The notes under the pieces are model-generated. The model searched no databases, was not told the origin of the DNA, and saw nothing but the letters and a program-made list of their open reading frames with translations. A DNA stretch of 44,662 nucleotides from Paracoccaceae bacterium (GTDB taxonomy: Bacteria; Pseudomonadota; Alphaproteobacteria; Rhodobacterales; Rhodobacteraceae), in contig JAPUEK010000085.1 in the NCBI GenBank assembly GCA_027492585.1, positions 1 to 44,662 of the forward strand. Reading direction: 5' to 3'. Below are positions 35,928-44,351 of the stretch, piece after piece. How positions within the stretch are numbered: the stretch's first letter is position 1; every line of letters starts with the position of its first letter. Position numbers and translations under genes: made by a program.

Positions 35928-37738
35928 TCCTGATACCACCAGACTTCCGGTTGGAACCCCAGCCAGTCGCCATAGACCGGCAGCTTTTCGGGGAAATGCA
36001 GCGCCTTCTTATACGCAAGCCGCGAGACGGCGGAATACCAGATCGGCACGACATAGCGCCCCGAGGTCAGCACCCGGTCGAGTGCCTGGGTCGCGGCCAC
36101 GAAATCCTCATGGGTCTCGGACGACAGCATCGCCGCGATCATCGCCTCGGCGGCGGGGGAGTTCATGCCCATCCAGTTGCGGGTGCCGGGCTCGGTCACG
36201 CCCGCCGATCCCCAGTAGAGCACCTGCTCATTGCCGGGGGAAAGCGACAGCGACCGGATGTAATGGGTCATGTCGAAATCATAGGCGTTGGTGCGGTCCT
36301 TGTACTGGGCGCTGTCCACCGTGGTCACCTTCGCCTCGATGCCGAGCCGCTTCAGCGCTTCCACATAGATGTTCGCCGTGGCGATGATGTCATCCGCGCC
36401 GTTGACCAGCAGGATCTCGAAGGCGAAGGGCGCGCCCTGGGCATTTTTCAGCACGCCGTCCTGAACGGTCCAGCCCGCCTCCTCCAGTAGCGCCGTTGCC
36501 TTGCGGAGGTTCGCGCGGTTCGCCTCCGTCCCGTCCGAGACGGGCAGGCTGTAGCCCTCGATGGCGCCGGGGGGGAGCTGGTCCTTGAACGGGGTCAGAA
36601 GCTCCAGCACCCTGCCTTCCGCAGGCGTGCCGGGAGGCGCGCCGAGCTCGGAGTTGGAGTAGTAGGAGGCGATGCGCGGCACCGCCCCGCCGTTCAGGGT
36701 CTGGTTGATCAGCTCGAAGTTGAAGGCGTCGATCAGCGCCTCGCGCACCCGCCAGTCGGCAAAGATCGGCTTGCGGGTGTTGAAGACCAGCCCCTCGATC
36801 CCCGAGGGCCTTCCATGCGGGATCTCCGCTTTCACCACCTCGCCGGACTGCACCGCCGGGAAGTCGTAGTTGGTCGCCCATTTCGCCGGATTGGTCTCGC
36901 GGAAGCTGTCGATCTCGCCGCCCATGAAGGCCTGGAAGACCACGCCGCCATCGCCGAAATATTCGTAGCGCACCTCGTCGAAATTGTGCTGGCCGCGGTA
37001 GAAGGGCAGGTCCTTGCCCCACCAGTCCGGGTTCTTCCTGAAGGAGATGAACTTGCCGGGCTCGAACTGCGCCACCACATAGGGGCCGGAGCCGATCGGG
37101 GCCTCCAGCGTGGAGGCGGTGAAATCCTTGCCCTCCCATTGCGCCTTCTTCAGGATCGGGCGCAGGCCGAGGATCAGCGGCAATTCGCGGTCCTCGGTGT
37201 TGAAGGTGAATTTCACCGAACGCTCGCCGGTTTTCTCGGCGCTTGCGATCTTTTTCCAGGCGGCGGCATAGCGAGGATTGCCCTCGGTCCCGAGTTTCTC
37301 GAAGGACCAGAGCACATCCTCGACCGTGACCGGGCTGCCGTCGGAGAATCGGGCGTCCGCGCGCAGGGTGAATTCGACGTAGGACCGGGCCTCATCCGTA
37401 TCCACCGATTCGGCCAGAAGCCCGTAAAGCGAGAAGGGCTCGTCGTAAGAACGGCCCAGAAGTGTCTCCACCGTCAGCAAAGATACCCCGGCGGGGGCGG
37501 AGCCCTTGAGGATGAAGGGGTTGAGCGAATCGAACCCGCCCGACTCGCCGAAAACGATCCTGCCGCCCTTCGGCGCATCGGGATTGGCATAGGGCAGGGA
37601 CACAAAATCGGGTGGAAGGGCCGGTTCGCCATACATAGCTATGCCGTGGCGCGACTCAGCCCCCGCCATCTGCCCCATGGCGGCCAGAAAAAGCGCCACC
37701 CCGAAGCCCCTCAGGGTTGTGGTTACTCTCTGTCTCAT
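35924..37738 (-). CDS. Peptide ABC transporter substrate-binding protein (YejA-like)
   Basis: A 604-residue periplasmic family 5 solute-binding protein with a Sec signal peptide (MRQRVTTTLRGFGVALFLAA, cleavage near AGA-ES). The sequence HGIAMYGEPALPPDFVSLPY, then NPDAPKGGRIVFG, is typical of the YejA/oligopeptide group, as are TLRADARFSDGSPVTVEDV and FDMTHYIRSLSLSPGNEQ later on. ATG 37738 gives the best signal peptide; in-frame codons upstream are not plausible. No permease or ATPase gene is adjacent, so it would have to serve a transporter encoded elsewhere. Confidence 0.9.
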   Translation of the reverse strand: MRQRVTTTLRGFGVALFLAAMGQMAGAESRHGIAMYGEPALPPDFVSLPYANPDAPKGGRIVFGESGGFDSLNPFILKGSAPAGVSLLTVETLLGRSYDEPFSLYGLLAESVDTDEARSYVEFTLRADARFSDGSPVTVEDVLWSFEKLGTEGNPRYAAAWKKIASAEKTGERSVKFTFNTEDRELPLILGLRPILKKAQWEGKDFTASTLEAPIGSGPYVVAQFEPGKFISFRKNPDWWGKDLPFYRGQHNFDEVRYEYFGDGGVVFQAFMGGEIDSFRETNPAKWATNYDFPAVQSGEVVKAEIPHGRPSGIEGLVFNTRKPIFADWRVREALIDAFNFELINQTLNGGAVPRIASYYSNSELGAPPGTPAEGRVLELLTPFKDQLPPGAIEGYSLPVSDGTEANRANLRKATALLEEAGWTVQDGVLKNAQGAPFAFEILLVNGADDIIATANIYVEALKRLGIEAKVTTVDSAQYKDRTNAYDFDMTHYIRSLSLSPGNEQVLYWGSAGVTEPGTRNWMGMNSPAAEAMIAAMLSSETHEDFVAATQALDRVLTSGRYVVPIWYSAVSRLAYKKALHFPEKLPVYGDWLGFQPEVWWYQE

Positions 37739-37816
37739 TGGGACGACACTCCTCCGGGGCCTGTTTTTGTTGAAGGCGAGCTTATGCCGGCTTGTGAACC
37801 AATTCAAACTTTTAGC

Positions 37817-37845
37817 TTGGAAGGCGCAGCAAGGCGGCGTATAAG
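37817..37845 (+). promoter_or_regulatory. Sigma-70-type promoter of the candidate small RNA
   Basis: TTGGAA (37817-37822), a spacer of exactly 17 bp, then TATAAG (37840-37845). Transcription would start near A37852. The promoter points to the plus strand inside the divergent gap between the peptide-binding protein and bdhA, where no coding gene begins before the terminator at 37900. Confidence 0.6.
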
Positions 37846-37851
37846 ATGCTT

Positions 37852-37928
37852 ACTGCTCGATAGGTTTCTTGCCTGTATGAAACCTGCCTCAATAACTGAA
37901 CGCCGGCTTCGTGCCGGCGTTTTTTTCT
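37852..37928 (+). ncRNA. Candidate trans-acting small RNA (about 76 nt)
   Basis: Downstream of a well-spaced promoter, the predicted transcript holds a stem-loop AGGTTTC (37862-37868) / GAAACCT (37879-37885) with loop TTGCCTGTAT. A short single-stranded stretch (GCCTCAATAACTGA) follows, then a strong intrinsic terminator ending in seven T. There is no ORF with a ribosome-binding site. The layout (5' hairpin, linker, U-tailed terminator) is that of a typical Hfq-dependent small RNA, and Hfq is encoded in this window. I do not recognise it as a named RNA. Confidence 0.6.
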
Positions 37929-37930
37929 TT
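37900..37930 (+). terminator. Strong intrinsic terminator of the candidate small RNA
   Basis: ACGCCGGC, loop TTCGT, GCCGGCGT: an 8-bp perfect stem followed by TTTTTTTCTTT. It lies between divergent genes, so it ends neither of them; an upstream short transcript is the simplest explanation. Confidence 0.85.
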
Positions 37931-38025
37931 CGGGCCGGCCGGTTTCCCCGCTGCAACCGCCGCGGGCTTCCCGCCGCCGCATTGCCGCGCTAGACTTCGC
38001 TGCAGGGCAGCAAGAGGAGGCCGAC

Positions 38026-38796
38026 ATGCTGAGGGGCAAGACCGCGATCATCACCGGATCGAATTCGGGCATCGGGCTCGGGGCGGCGGAGGAACTGGCG
38101 CGCGCCGGGGCGGATGTGGTGCTGAACAGCTTCACCGACCGGCCCGAGGATCATGCCCTCGCCGCCGACCTGGGCAAGCGCCACGGCGTGAGCGCGCGCT
38201 ACATCGCCGCCGACATGTCCGATGGAGCCGCCTGCCGGGCGCTCATCGAAAAGGCCGGGGGCTGCGATATCCTCGTGAACAACGCCGGCATCCAGTTCGT
38301 CGCCCCGGTGGAGGAGTTCCCGGTCGAGAAATGGAACCAGATCCTCGCCATCAACCTCTCCTCTGCCTTCCACACCTCCGCCGCCGCGCTGCCGGGGATG
38401 CGGGCGAAGGGCTGGGGGCGGATCGTCAACATCGCCTCCGCCCATGGGCTGACAGCCTCGCCCTACAAATCCGCCTATATCGCGGCGAAGCACGGGGTGG
38501 TGGGCCTGTCGAAGACCATCGCCCTGGAAACCGCAGGGCAGGGGATCACCTGCAACGCCATCTGCCCCGGCTATGTGCTGACGCCGCTCGTCGAGGCGCA
38601 GATCCCCGATCAGATGAAGGTGCATGGCATGGACCGCGAGACGGTGATCCGCGAGGTCATGCTGCTGCGCCAGCCGTCGCGCCAGTTCGCCACGACCGAG
38701 CAGATCGGCGGCACGGTGGTCTATCTCTGCGGGCCTTATGCCGATCAGGTGACGGGGACGACGATTTCCGTCGATGGCGGCTGGACGGCGCTCTAG
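38026..38796 (+). CDS. bdhA: 3-hydroxybutyrate dehydrogenase (SDR family)
   Basis: A 256-residue classical short-chain dehydrogenase that interconverts 3-hydroxybutyrate and acetoacetate in polyhydroxybutyrate breakdown. It has TGSNSGIGLG (NAD-binding), NNAGIQFVAPVEEFP, catalytic serine in NIASAHGLTAS, Y-x-x-x-K as YIAAK, and the BdhA-typical CPGYVLTPLVEAQIPDQ and MLLRQPSRQFATTEQIGG. ATG 38026 has AGGAGG 6 nt upstream. Repeat copy D follows the stop. Confidence 0.92.
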   Translation: MLRGKTAIITGSNSGIGLGAAEELARAGADVVLNSFTDRPEDHALAADLGKRHGVSARYIAADMSDGAACRALIEKAGGCDILVNNAGIQFVAPVEEFPVEKWNQILAINLSSAFHTSAAALPGMRAKGWGRIVNIASAHGLTASPYKSAYIAAKHGVVGLSKTIALETAGQGITCNAICPGYVLTPLVEAQIPDQMKVHGMDRETVIREVMLLRQPSRQFATTEQIGGTVVYLCGPYADQVTGTTISVDGGWTAL

Positions 38797-38807
38797 CCTC
38801 CGGCCGG

Positions 38808-38891
38808 GGAAGCCTCCGGCGGGGATATTTGAGCCAGTATGAAAGGGCTTTCTTCTCTTTCCAAATATCCCCCGCGGAGCGTTCCGCAGAG
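38808..38891 (+). repeat. Dispersed nested-palindrome repeat, copy D
   Basis: A complete copy between the convergent ends of bdhA and the DUF502 gene. It is nearly identical to copy C (core GAAAGGGCTTTC, tail GCGTTCCGCAG), but with GAGCCAGTATG in place of GAGGCAAGATG in the left linker. Confidence 0.9.
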
Positions 38892-38908
38892 GCCGGGGGC
38901 GCAGCGCC

Positions 38909-39601
38909 TTACTTCGCGCCGATGGCCTGCATCTGCTCGCGCGGGGCCGGGTAGACGAGGCCGGCGGAGACGATCAGCTTGACCGCCTCATCGGGCTTGA
39001 GGTCGAGCATGATCACCTCGTCCTCCAGCACGAAGACCAGAAAGCCGGAGGTGAGCGGGGTGAGGCCGACGAAGACCGCCACGCGGCCCTCGCCCTGCGG
39101 CAGCTTGGCCGCGATCTCGCCCTTCGGTTTGGTGGCGACCATGCCGACCGCCCAATAGCCGGGACGCGGGAATTCGATCAGGCAGGTGCGGTCGAAGCTT
39201 TTCTCGGATTTGGTGAAGAAGGTCTCGGTGATCTGCTTCACCCCCGAATAGACCGAGCGCACCAGCGGCACGCGGTCCACCAGCCCCTCGGCCTGGCGCA
39301 TGATCGAGCGGCCAATCAGCCCGCGGGTCAGCCAGCCGATGAGGGCGGTGAAGACCAGAAAGACCAGCACCCCCACGCCGCGCACCGGGAAGGAGGCGTC
39401 GGGGCCGAAGAGGCGGCGGATGATCGCTTCGGGCTTCCAGGGGCCGGGGATCAGCGGCAGGATCCAGCCGTCGATCCAGCCGATCAGCGCCCAGACGACA
39501 TAGATCGTCAGCCCGACCGGCAGCACCACGACGAGCCCGGTCAGGAAGGAGGAGCGCAGCGCGCCCAGAAGGCTGCGGCGGGGCGGGGTCGGATCGGTCA
39601 T
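38909..39601 (-). CDS. DUF502 family membrane protein
   Basis: A 230-residue protein with two membrane helices (FLTGLVVVLPVGLTIYVVWA at about residues 18-38 and GVGVLVFLVFTALIGWLTRG at about 77-96) and a soluble C-terminal domain containing LVRSVYSGVKQITETFF and TPLTSGFLVFV. This is the DUF502/COG2928 family, found in bacteria and plants, with no defined function in bacteria. GAGGAGC lies just before the ATG at 39601. A -35/-10 pair lies 25-53 bp upstream. Confidence 0.88.
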   Translation of the reverse strand: MTDPTPPRRSLLGALRSSFLTGLVVVLPVGLTIYVVWALIGWIDGWILPLIPGPWKPEAIIRRLFGPDASFPVRGVGVLVFLVFTALIGWLTRGLIGRSIMRQAEGLVDRVPLVRSVYSGVKQITETFFTKSEKSFDRTCLIEFPRPGYWAVGMVATKPKGEIAAKLPQGEGRVAVFVGLTPLTSGFLVFVLEDEVIMLDLKPDEAVKLIVSAGLVYPAPREQMQAIGAK

Positions 39602-39625
39602 CGAAGCTCCTCGGTCAACCGTTGC

Positions 39626-39654
39626 AATCTAGGCAGTCGCCGGGGGTTGGACAA
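39626..39654 (-). promoter_or_regulatory. Promoter of the DUF502 gene
   Basis: On the minus strand TTGTCC (39654-39649), a 17-bp spacer, then TAGATT (39631-39626). The predicted start near 39619 leaves a leader of about 18 nt with GAGGAGC before the ATG. Four of six bases match consensus in each hexamer. Confidence 0.45.
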
Positions 39655-39658
39655 TGGG

Positions 39659-39680
39659 TCTGCGCCCGGACCGGCGCAGA
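39659..39680 (-). terminator. Stem-loop after psuG
   Basis: TCTGCGCC, a 6-base loop, GGCGCAGA: an 8-bp perfect stem just past the psuG stop on the minus strand. No T-run follows, so its role in termination is uncertain. Confidence 0.4.
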
Positions 39681-39691
39681 TCACGGGCTTG

Positions 39692-40618
39692 TCAGGCCCG
39701 ATCTGCCCGCGCGATGGCCGCTCCGAGCCGTGCGTTGTTCAGAACGAGGGCAATGTTGGCGGCGAGGGAGCGCCCGTCCGTCAGCTCGAAGATGCGTTGC
39801 AGCAGGAAGGGCGTCACCGCCTTGGCGGCGACCCCCTGTGCGGCGGCCTCCGCAAGAGCGGTCTCGATCACCGGGCCGATGGTCTCGCGGGGGATCTCCG
39901 CCTCTTGCGGGATCGGGTTGGCGACAAGCTGGCCGCCGGGCAGGCCGAGGGTGCGGCGCAGGCGCAGGGCGGCGGCGATCTCGGCGGCCCCGTCCATCCG
40001 CAGGGGCGCCTTCAGCCCCGAGGAGCGCGACCAGAAGGCCGGGAACTCCGCCTGACCATAGGCGATGACCGGGACGCCGTGGGTTTCCAGAACCTCCAGC
40101 GTCTTCGGCAGGTCCAGAATGGCCTTGGCCCCGGCCGCCACCACCGTCACCGGCGTCGCCGCCAGCTCCAGAAGATCGGCGGAGATGTCGAAGCTCTCCT
40201 CGGCGCCGCGATGCACCCCGCCGATGCCGCCGGTGGCAAAGACGGTGATCCCCGCGAGATGGGCGCAGATCATCGTCGCGGCCACCGTGGTCGCCCCGAC
40301 CTTGCCCTGGGCGAGGCAGGCGGCCAGATCGGCGCGGGAGAGCTTCATCACCCCCTGCGCCTGACCGAGGCTGTCCAGCTCGGCATCGGTCAGCCCGATA
40401 TGGATGCGCCCGCCCATCACCGCGATCGTCGCCGGCACGGCGCCGTGGGCGCGGATCTCCGCCTCCACCCGGCGGGCGGTTTCGACGTTCTGGGGAAAGG
40501 GCATCCCATGGGTGATGATCGTGCTTTCGAGCGCCACGAGGGCGGCCCCTTCGGCGCGGGCCTTGGCGACCTCGGGCGAGAAGGCGAGGGGCAGGGCGGC
40601 GGGATTTTGGGTGGTCAT
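39692..40618 (-). CDS. psuG: Pseudouridine-5'-phosphate glycosidase
   Basis: A 308-residue enzyme that breaks the C-glycosidic bond of pseudouridine 5'-phosphate to uracil and ribose 5-phosphate. Family motifs visible are ALESTIITHGMPFPQN near the start, GKVGATTVAATMICAHLAGI, VFATGGIGGVHRGAEESFDI, HGVPVIAYGQAEFPAFW and LVANPIPQEAEIP. Its ATG overlaps the psuK stop (ATGA), making a two-gene pseudouridine salvage operon for RNA turnover products. Confidence 0.95.
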   Translation of the reverse strand: MTTQNPAALPLAFSPEVAKARAEGAALVALESTIITHGMPFPQNVETARRVEAEIRAHGAVPATIAVMGGRIHIGLTDAELDSLGQAQGVMKLSRADLAACLAQGKVGATTVAATMICAHLAGITVFATGGIGGVHRGAEESFDISADLLELAATPVTVVAAGAKAILDLPKTLEVLETHGVPVIAYGQAEFPAFWSRSSGLKAPLRMDGAAEIAAALRLRRTLGLPGGQLVANPIPQEAEIPRETIGPVIETALAEAAAQGVAAKAVTPFLLQRIFELTDGRSLAANIALVLNNARLGAAIARADRA

Positions 40619-41517
40619 GTTCCGATCTCTCCCGAGACATAGGTTGCGGCGGCCGTCAGGGCCGCGGTCAGCGCCGCAGCGCGATCCGCGCCGCGCTGTT
40701 CGGCGACGATATGGGATGCCATGAAGGTATCGCCCGCGCCGGTCACGCGGGCGACCATGACTTCGGGCGGGGTGCCGGTGATCACGCCCTTGCCGCGCGT
40801 GCCTTCGGCGCAGGTCTTGCCGCCATGGGTGACGATCACCCGGCCCGCGCCGCGCGCCAGCAGCGCCTCGGCGGCTTCGGGGGCGGAGGCGCAGGGGGTG
40901 CGGGCGATGAGGTTGGCTTCTTCGAGGTTGACGTAGAGCGTGGCCCCCTCATGGGCAAGCATCGGCAGCAGGCGCTCCGCCTTGCCGGGGCTTGCCGGGG
41001 CGATCCGCAGATCGGCGCGGGCAAACAGCGGCGAGGCGGCGATCTGCGACAGAAGCTCCGAAGTCAGGTTGCCGTCGAGCGCGATCAGCCCCGTCCAGGG
41101 TGCGGCTTCCGTGCCGAGCCGCCCGTCGCCCAGGGGGCGCAGGATCTTGTCCCCGGCGGCCTCCAGCGAATGGGCGTCGGCAATGGCGGCGATGAGCCCG
41201 TTGGCGCCCTCGACCGCCATATAGCGGTCGGTCGGCAGATCCTCGGAGCGATAGGCGAAGCCGGTGACGAGGCCGAGCCTTTCGCAGGCGGCGATCAGCT
41301 CTTCGCCCTCGGCGTCCCGGCCGACGGCGGTGAGGATCGCGGGCGTCATGCCGAAGCGGCGCAGCGTCATGGCGATGTTCATCGCCACGCCGCCGGGCAG
41401 GCGGGTGATGCGCCCCGGCACATCGGCGCCGAGCCGCATGGAGGCGGGGGAGCGGCCGATGATGTCCCACAGGACCGAACCGATGCAGAGGATATCCGGT
41501 GTCATGAGAGGGTTCAT
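40615..41517 (-). CDS. psuK: PfkB-family kinase, probable pseudouridine kinase
   Basis: A roughly 300-residue ribokinase-fold enzyme. The N-terminal DILCIGSVLWDIIGR and LPGGVAMNIAMTLRRFG, and the C-terminal ARVTGAGDTFMASHIVAE with the catalytic aspartate in GAGDTF, are PfkB signatures. Coupling to psuG by a 4-bp overlap points to pseudouridine as substrate, providing the 5'-phosphate that psuG cleaves. ATG 41517 and ATG 41505 are both possible starts; neither has a strong ribosome-binding site. It is divergent from the metallopeptidase-like gene. Confidence 0.88.
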   Translation of the reverse strand: MNPLMTPDILCIGSVLWDIIGRSPASMRLGADVPGRITRLPGGVAMNIAMTLRRFGMTPAILTAVGRDAEGEELIAACERLGLVTGFAYRSEDLPTDRYMAVEGANGLIAAIADAHSLEAAGDKILRPLGDGRLGTEAAPWTGLIALDGNLTSELLSQIAASPLFARADLRIAPASPGKAERLLPMLAHEGATLYVNLEEANLIARTPCASAPEAAEALLARGAGRVIVTHGGKTCAEGTRGKGVITGTPPEVMVARVTGAGDTFMASHIVAEQRGADRAAALTAALTAAATYVSGEIGT

Positions 41518-41654
41518 GCCGATACCGCCGCCAAGCCGCAAGAGGCTTCTCTCGACACAAAGCCCCGCCGGGTGCAAAGATGGCCGCATTGCACAAGACC
41601 GACTCTGCTTCCGACCACACATTTACAGCACATTTCACGCAAAACAGGTGTTCA

Positions 41655-42302
41655 ATGGCAATTCCGACAAAAGCGCGTTTTCTGACGCAGACAGAATGGG
41701 ATATTCTGACCGGCGTGTTCGGCGACACGCTGCCCTTCCGCCAGCGCATCCTGATCACCAACGGTCTCGGCGGGGGCGATGCGCCCTTCACCATCCCGAC
41801 CTCGGCGATCAGCGTCGCCACGATCCCCGCGGCGGTGCAGGCGGCGCTCAGCAGTCTGGCGATCCAGTATCTCGGCGGTCAGGACGGTCTGCTGGCCCGG
41901 ACGATGAACCGCAGCGGCTTTACCGGGCCGATGGCGATGCTGTCGCAGGTGACCAGCCTCGTGAACCTCGGCTATCTCGTCAATGTCGGCCCCACCCCGT
42001 TTCAGGATATGAGCGGCACCCACAAGAATCTGCTGGTGCATGAGCTGGCGCATGTGTGGCAGGGCAAGAATTCCACCGCCGCGACCACCTATGTGGTCAA
42101 TTCGATCATGCACCAATGCCGCGCCTCGATCTTCGGCAGCAGCCGCAACGGCGCCTATGATTACCCGGCGGGACAATCCTGGTCGAGCTACAACACCGAA
42201 CAGCAGGCTTCGATCATCGAGCACTGGTTCGAGTCGGGCAAACCGGAAAGCGGCCCGCTCTGGCCCTATATCCGCGACTACGTCCGCAAGGGCAAAACCT
42301 GA
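41655..42302 (+). CDS. HELAHVWQ zinc-metallopeptidase-like protein ('vgr-related')
   Basis: A 215-residue protein with an HExxH zinc motif as VHELAHVWQGK near residue 128 and a C-terminal NTEQQASIIEHWF segment. Both features recall alphaproteobacterial proteins labelled 'vgr-related' or DUF4157-like. There is no signal peptide. ATG 41655 has AGGTG 5 nt upstream; an in-frame ATG at 41580 would add 25 residues of unlikely character. Relatives are found alone and near contractile injection or toxin genes, but none of those are here. The catalytic motif is clear; function and substrate are unknown. Confidence 0.75.
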   Translation: MAIPTKARFLTQTEWDILTGVFGDTLPFRQRILITNGLGGGDAPFTIPTSAISVATIPAAVQAALSSLAIQYLGGQDGLLARTMNRSGFTGPMAMLSQVTSLVNLGYLVNVGPTPFQDMSGTHKNLLVHELAHVWQGKNSTAATTYVVNSIMHQCRASIFGSSRNGAYDYPAGQSWSSYNTEQQASIIEHWFESGKPESGPLWPYIRDYVRKGKT

Positions 42303-42345
42303 AACGGAGCGGCGCAAGCGGCGGATCATTCTGCGGCTTGCCCCC

Positions 42346-42374
42346 TTGCATCCGTCGCGGCGCTCCTCTATAGG
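42346..42374 (+). promoter_or_regulatory. Promoter of rpsB-tsf
   Basis: TTGCAT (42346-42351), a 17-bp spacer, TATAGG (42369-42374). It predicts a start near 42381 and a leader of about 117 nt before rpsB. Confidence 0.5.
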
Positions 42375-42380
42375 CACCGC

Positions 42381-42497
42381 ACTTCACAGGCAGGGCTTGG
42401 GCTTTGCGGGGAGAAATCCCGCAGGTCCGCCGGTTGTCCCGGAATGATCCGGGATGAGACAGCTCCGCCGAGGTTTGAAACCGGAAAGGAATAGGAC
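42381..42497 (+). promoter_or_regulatory. rpsB 5' leader with two stem-loops
   Basis: The untranslated leader contains TGCGGG/CCCGCA (42405-42410 with 42418-42423) and TCCCGGA-ATGA-TCCGGGA (42437-42454), then GGAAAGGAA before the ATG. S2 represses its own operon through leader RNA in gammaproteobacteria; a comparable role here is inferred from structure and position only. Confidence 0.45.
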
Positions 42498-43256
42498 ATG
42501 GCTCTTCCCGAGTTCTCCATGCGTCAGCTTCTGGAAGCTGGCGTTCACTACGGCCACCAGACCGCCCGCTGGAATCCCCGCATGGGCGAGTATATCTACG
42601 GCGACCGCAACGGCATCCACATTCTCGACCTGACGCAGACCGTCCCGATGCTGGACCAGGCGCTGAAAGTCGTGCGCGATACCGTCGCCAAGGGCGGCCG
42701 CATCCTCTTCGTCGGCACCAAGCGCCAGGCCCAGAAGCCGATCGCCGAAGCCGCCGAGAAGTGCGCCCAGTATTACATGAACCACCGCTGGCTCGGTGGC
42801 ACCCTGACCAACTGGCAGACCGTTTCCAAGTCGATCCAGCGTCTGAAGCACATCGACGAAGTGCTGGCGCAGGGCGGCGAAGGCCTGACCAAGAAAGAGC
42901 GTCTGGGCATGGAACGCGACCAGGCGAAGCTTCAGGCCTCGCTCGGCGGCATCCGCGAGATGGGCGGCACCCCGGATCTTCTGTTCATCATCGACGTTGG
43001 CAAGGAAGACCTCGCCATCCTCGAAGCCCAGAAGCTCGGCATCCCGGTCGTCGGCGTGGTTGACACCAACAACTCGCCCAAGGGCGTGGATTATGTGATC
43101 CCCGGCAACGACGACGCGGCCCGCGCCATCGCGCTCTACTGCGATCTCGTGGCCCGTGCGGCTCTGGACGGCATGTCGGCCCAGATGGGCGCTGCCGGCA
43201 TCGACCTCGGCGCGCTCGAAGCCGCCCCGGAAGAAGACGCGACCGCCGACGCCTGA
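42498..43256 (+). CDS. rpsB: 30S ribosomal protein S2
   Basis: A 252-residue ribosomal protein S2: [20 protein letters not shown] at the N-terminus, the S2 signature [34 protein letters not shown], and [20 protein letters not shown]. It binds the 30S head-body junction and is needed for S1 attachment. The length is typical for alphaproteobacteria. It is followed after 87 bp by tsf, the usual order. Confidence 0.98.
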   Translation: MALPEFSMRQLLEAGVHYGHQTARWNPRMGEYIYGDRNGIHILDLTQTVPMLDQALKVVRDTVAKGGRILFVGTKRQAQKPIAEAAEKCAQYYMNHRWLGGTLTNWQTVSKSIQRLKHIDEVLAQGGEGLTKKERLGMERDQAKLQASLGGIREMGGTPDLLFIIDVGKEDLAILEAQKLGIPVVGVVDTNNSPKGVDYVIPGNDDAARAIALYCDLVARAALDGMSAQMGAAGIDLGALEAAPEEDATADA

Positions 43257-43290
43257 CCTTCCCGCAAGGGAACTGTCACAGGACGGATAA

Positions 43291-43320
43291 CCGGCGGGGC
43301 TACAAACCCCGCCGGACCCA
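43291..43320 (+). terminator. Attenuator-like hairpin between rpsB and tsf
   Basis: CCGGCGGGG, a 7-base loop, CCCCGCCGG: a perfect 9-bp stem, with ATTTTT five to ten bases after. It probably makes part of the transcripts stop before tsf, adjusting the S2 to EF-Ts ratio, or stabilises rpsB mRNA. Confidence 0.6.
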
Positions 43321-43343
43321 TTTTTCGGATTCAGGAGACTGAT

Positions 43344-44240
43344 ATGACCGTCACCGCACAAATGGTGAAAGAACTGCGCGACAGCACCGGCGCAGGCATG
43401 ATGGACGCGAAGAAAGCGCTCGTCGAAACCAATGGCGACATGGAAGCGGCCGTTGACTGGCTGCGGACCAAGGGCCTTGCCAAGGCCGCCAAGAAAGCGG
43501 ACCGCGTGGCCGCCGAAGGGCTCGTGGGCGTCGCCGTCTCCGGCGGGCGCGGCGTGGCCGTCGAGGTGAACTCGGAAACCGACTTCGTCGGCAAGAACGC
43601 CGACTTCCAGTCGATGGTCCACAACATCACCAAGACCGCGATCCGTTGCGCCACCGTTGAAGAGCTGAAAGCGGCGGATCTCGCCGGTCAGCCGGTCGAG
43701 ACCGTGATCCAGGAAGCCGTCGCCACCATCGGCGAAAACATGACCCTGCGCCGCATGGCGGCCGTCGAGGGTGAGCATGTGGCCTCCTATGTCCACAACT
43801 CGGTCGCCGATGGCCTCGGCAAGATCGGCGTTCTCGTGGCCGTGAAAGGCACCGACAACGGCATCGCCAAGCAGATCGCCATGCACGTCGCCGCGACCAA
43901 TCCGCTGGCCCTGTCGGAAGCCGATCTCGACCCGGTGGTGGTGGAGCGCGAGCTGACCGTGCAGACCCAGAAAGCTCTGGAAGAAAACGCGACCTCGGCC
44001 AAGCCGAAGCCCGAAGCGGTGATCCAGAACAACATCATTCCGGGCCGGATGAAGAAATTCCTCGCCGAGAACACCCTTCTCGGCCAGATGTTCGTGATGA
44101 ACCCCGACATCACCGTGGCGCAGGCCGCCAAGGATGCCGGCGTGGAAATCACCGGCTTCGTCCGCATGGGCGTGGGCGAGGGCATCGAGAAGAAAGAGGA
44201 AGATTTCGCTGCCGAAGTCGCCAAGATGGTGCAAGGCTAA
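43344..44240 (+). CDS. tsf: Elongation factor Ts
   Basis: A 298-residue EF-Ts, the guanine nucleotide exchange factor for EF-Tu. The N-terminal UBA-like domain reads [20 protein letters not shown], and the core contains [17 protein letters not shown], the signature contacting EF-Tu. ATG 43344 is preceded by AGGAG. An intrinsic terminator follows 54 bp downstream. Confidence 0.98.
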   Translation: MTVTAQMVKELRDSTGAGMMDAKKALVETNGDMEAAVDWLRTKGLAKAAKKADRVAAEGLVGVAVSGGRGVAVEVNSETDFVGKNADFQSMVHNITKTAIRCATVEELKAADLAGQPVETVIQEAVATIGENMTLRRMAAVEGEHVASYVHNSVADGLGKIGVLVAVKGTDNGIAKQIAMHVAATNPLALSEADLDPVVVERELTVQTQKALEENATSAKPKPEAVIQNNIIPGRMKKFLAENTLLGQMFVMNPDITVAQAAKDAGVEITGFVRMGVGEGIEKKEEDFAAEVAKMVQG

Positions 44241-44294
44241 GTTCTGGGCTGATTTCAGGCTGAAATTCCGTCGCCGATTTGCCGGCGGGGCAAG

Positions 44295-44328
44295 AGGCAT
44301 CGGGGAAACCCGGTGCCTTTTTCTTTTG
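44295..44328 (+). terminator. Intrinsic terminator after tsf
   Basis: AGGCATCGGG, tetraloop GAAA, CCCGGTGCCT: a 10-bp stem with one G-T wobble, followed by TTTTTCTTTT. A textbook terminator for the rpsB-tsf operon. Confidence 0.9.
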
Positions 44329-44351
44329 AGCTTGCGGGATGCGGCGTTGAA

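Noticed and set aside
42384-44300. 638-codon antisense frame over rpsB-tsf
   Set aside because: His/Asp/Gly-rich mirror of ribosomal genes; not a protein family.
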